A stretch of DNA of 64,000 nt from Struthio camelus (lineage: Eukaryota; Chordata; Aves; Struthioniformes; Struthionidae): positions 4,010,001 to 4,074,000 of the forward strand of contig NC_090946.1 in assembly GCF_040807025.1 (NCBI RefSeq), read 5' to 3'. The notes below the pieces were generated by a model. That model was given only the letters and a program-made list of their open reading frames with translations. It did not search any database and was not told the origin of the DNA. The position numbers and the translations under genes were made by a program. Shown piece by piece: positions 61,911 through 64,000 of the stretch (the stretch's first letter is position 1; every line of letters starts with the position of its first letter).

Positions 61911-64000
61911 TGCGTGCCGCCCTGACTGTGCTGGCTTAGCAGGGGGCAGCAGCTGTCTGGGGTCGGACCAGAAAGCAGCGTAGCCTCTGTAGCCATCTCC
62001 CACAGCAGCCCAGAGCGGAGGCACAGGAATAGGGCATGTCTGCTCTGTGCTTTTCCGGCCTCCGGCAGCTTTGATTCAGGCCCTTCCTGCAGCCGGGGGT
62101 TGCATCTCCCTTTGCCCTTAGCAGCCCTTCATGAGTTGTTCTCCAAGACTTCAGGGAGTCCAGATGAACTCTTGGCACCCTGATGTCCTGGGAAAGGAGG
62201 GTGGTTACCCAACAACACCGCAGCAGAGCTGCTGGCACTTGCTCCTTCATTCAGGCCCCAGCAGCTGTCTGCCTGCATGTTTGGTCCCAGTGCAGGTTGT
62301 GGAGAGGCTGCTGGGGGTTGTCCTGGGAGAGCTTTGCACTGGCACAGTTTCCCCAGGACTGGCTGCTCCCAGCTGCCTTGCCCCTGCTGCTGGGGATGGG
62401 GCCATAGCTGCATCCAGGTTCACTTCCTGCAAGGGCCCAGAAAGGGCCACTTTCTAAATGGAGCCAACAGCCACCCCAAAATAGCCCCCCCCCCCCCCAC
62501 GTGGTATGTCATCAGGGTAGGATTTCTGCCGGCTTCCAGTAAGGCATTAAGCTAATGCATGAAATATAATTTCAGGCCATAGTCCCTGGTTGGATATGTG
62601 TGTGGGGAGTTAGGCAGGAGGAGTGAGAGTGGAAAATCCCTTCTGCTAGTGGCAGCAGTTTCTTTTTTTTTCTCTCTCTTGCTGGCAAAGGCTTTTCAAA
62701 ACAAGAGGGGGAGAGGAGGAGGAACATGAGTAACTGGGACCCTCAAGGCTGTGCACAGTTGCATTTCCAGAGTGCTGTGCCCCTTTCCTCACGCTGTAGA
62801 GTGGAGGCCTGGCCAGGCTGTCCTGAGCACGCTCTGTGCCACTGCCTGTCCTCCTCCCTGCCCAGGTCAGTGGACTGGATCCTTCTTTGAGAAGAAAACC
62901 TCAGCCCAGGAGTTGGAGACCTCATAGCACCATGGCTCTTCCACGGTGAAGCCCTTGTAGCCCAGCAGGTTTCCATTCCTCTGCAGGAGGCACAAAACAA
63001 GGCTGCTCCCCCAGCTGGCAAGGCCTGAGCTCACTCAGCCCACGGCAATACCCGAGGGGCTGGCCGAAACACTCTGAGCCTCCTGAAGTGATTCCTAGCC
63101 CTGACTACAGCCCACCCTTCTCCCCGCAAGCCTTGGTGGAGGGAGCAGGGTCTGGGCTCTGCCTCAGGCACGGCTGGCTAATGAAGCGAGGAGGAGGAGG
63201 ACGGAGGCGGGGGCCCGTTCAGTTGGCAGATATCTGGCAGCGTGGCCTTGCTGCCTTTCTTCACCCTTGCCACCTGATACGAGCGCTGACCATGGGCTCG
63301 TGCCCAGGCATGGGCAAGGGGAGCTGGTTCCCACGTGGGCAGAGCTGGCCACTCTCCAGCACTGTACCCTCCAGTTATAAATACGCAAGGAAAAATCAAT
63401 ACCTGGCTACAAAAAAGACAGCCGTGAGTCTCTTTTTATAGAAAGCTGTCCCATTTGCATCCTTCCTCCGCCCTAACCCAGAGAGACTGACCTCTGGCTA
63501 AATTAGCCGTGTCGTCCCGAGGGAAAAGTGCTTTAAAAAGCAGCAGCCAAAGACAGGGAGCTGAGGTTGGCTGCGCTGGAATATTCCACCATAGCCCACC
63601 TCGGCCTTTGCCGCCGCTGCCTCCAGACCCGCTCCCGCATTCTTCCATCCCTACAGGCAAGGCCAGGCTGATCCCAGGCAACTTTGTCCCCTGCCAGGAG
63701 TGGGGCAACCCCAGGTGGGTTGAGGGAGGGCTGCCGTACTCCCCTTTGCTGCCATCCAAGCCCAGCCCTGCGGAGAGCACCAGCATCGGGCACTGGATGG
63801 AGCATCCCCTCAGGGAGGGGGGTCCCTGCAAGGTCTCTGGGCCATGGGGACAGTCTGGAGAAAGAGAGGCGCTGTCCCCTACCGTCCCTCTGCAGAAAGC
63901 CCTCAGCCCACTCATGCCCTCTAGATTACGCAGGCAGAAAAACGGGGGAGCAGCGCGTGCTGGCATATCTAGGTCACAGATGTGAGCAGCTACATGAGCT
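61911..64000. other. Intergenic or first-intron DNA of next gene
   Basis: No recognised coding exon. Contains an AT-rich word cluster at 62540-62580 (AAGCTAATGCATGAAATATAATTTC), a C-run at 62488-62500 and a T/CT tract at 62660-62680. None of the frames shows the multi-span start of diacylglycerol lipase alpha. Confidence 0.4.

Noticed and set aside
46866-64000. DAGLA coding exons
   Set aside because: Expected by synteny, but no frame resembles the four-span N-terminus or the lipase domain. Only a possible 5' non-coding island is reported.

Overview
The window is vertebrate nuclear DNA, most likely from a bird. Coding sequence is broken by GT-AG introns. The recognisable mobile DNA is CR1-type LINE fragments plus a few very old MIR-like SINEs. 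The gene order matches the amniote block LRRC10B - SYT7 - (DAGLA), which in human lies at 11q12. The sequence is GC-rich, the introns are short for an amniote, and there are many G-runs, minisatellites and CpG-rich patches, as expected for a small or GC-rich avian chromosome. There are no bacterial operons, CRISPR arrays or intact viral genes.

Layout. (1) 1-1382: LRRC10B on the plus strand, a single-exon gene of 288 codons, with its CpG-rich promoter and a poly(A) signal. (2) 1383-4116: gap between two tail-to-tail genes, with a degenerate minisatellite at 3.75-3.99 kb. (3) 4117-46130: SYT7 (synaptotagmin-7) on the minus strand. All 13 coding exons could be placed to the base, with consistent splice sites and reading phases: start codon at 45969, stop ending at 7784. 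The exons join to a 684-residue protein. Leaving out four in-frame linker cassettes gives 403 residues. As I recall the human protein, its long and short forms are 686 and 403 residues. A proximal poly(A) signal lies at 7432-7437 and a possible distal one at 4117-4122. (4) 46131-64000: upstream of SYT7, with no recognised coding exon. It holds a Z-DNA-type CG/CA repeat next to the promoter, several AT-rich blocks that look like conserved non-coding elements, CR1 remnants, an exact 236-bp inverted repeat flanking a purine-rich tract, and a CpG island at 61.6-61.9 kb that could be the promoter of the next gene (DAGLA by synteny; inferred only).

Function. SYT7 is a slow, high-affinity Ca2+ sensor on lysosomes, dense-core granules and presynaptic membranes. 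Its N-terminal membrane anchor, three-cysteine palmitoylation cluster, variable linker and tandem C2 domains are all encoded here, with all ten predicted Ca2+-ligand aspartates present. LRRC10B is a small leucine-rich-repeat protein of poorly known function. An RFX-type X-box 31 bp before its start codon suggests ciliary-type regulation.

The items most worth a second look are the exact inverted repeat around the purine tract, the four symmetric SYT7 linker cassettes with their splice-site logic, the LRRC10B X-box, and the Z-DNA/minisatellite setting of the SYT7 first exon. I found no evidence for an unknown multi-gene system.
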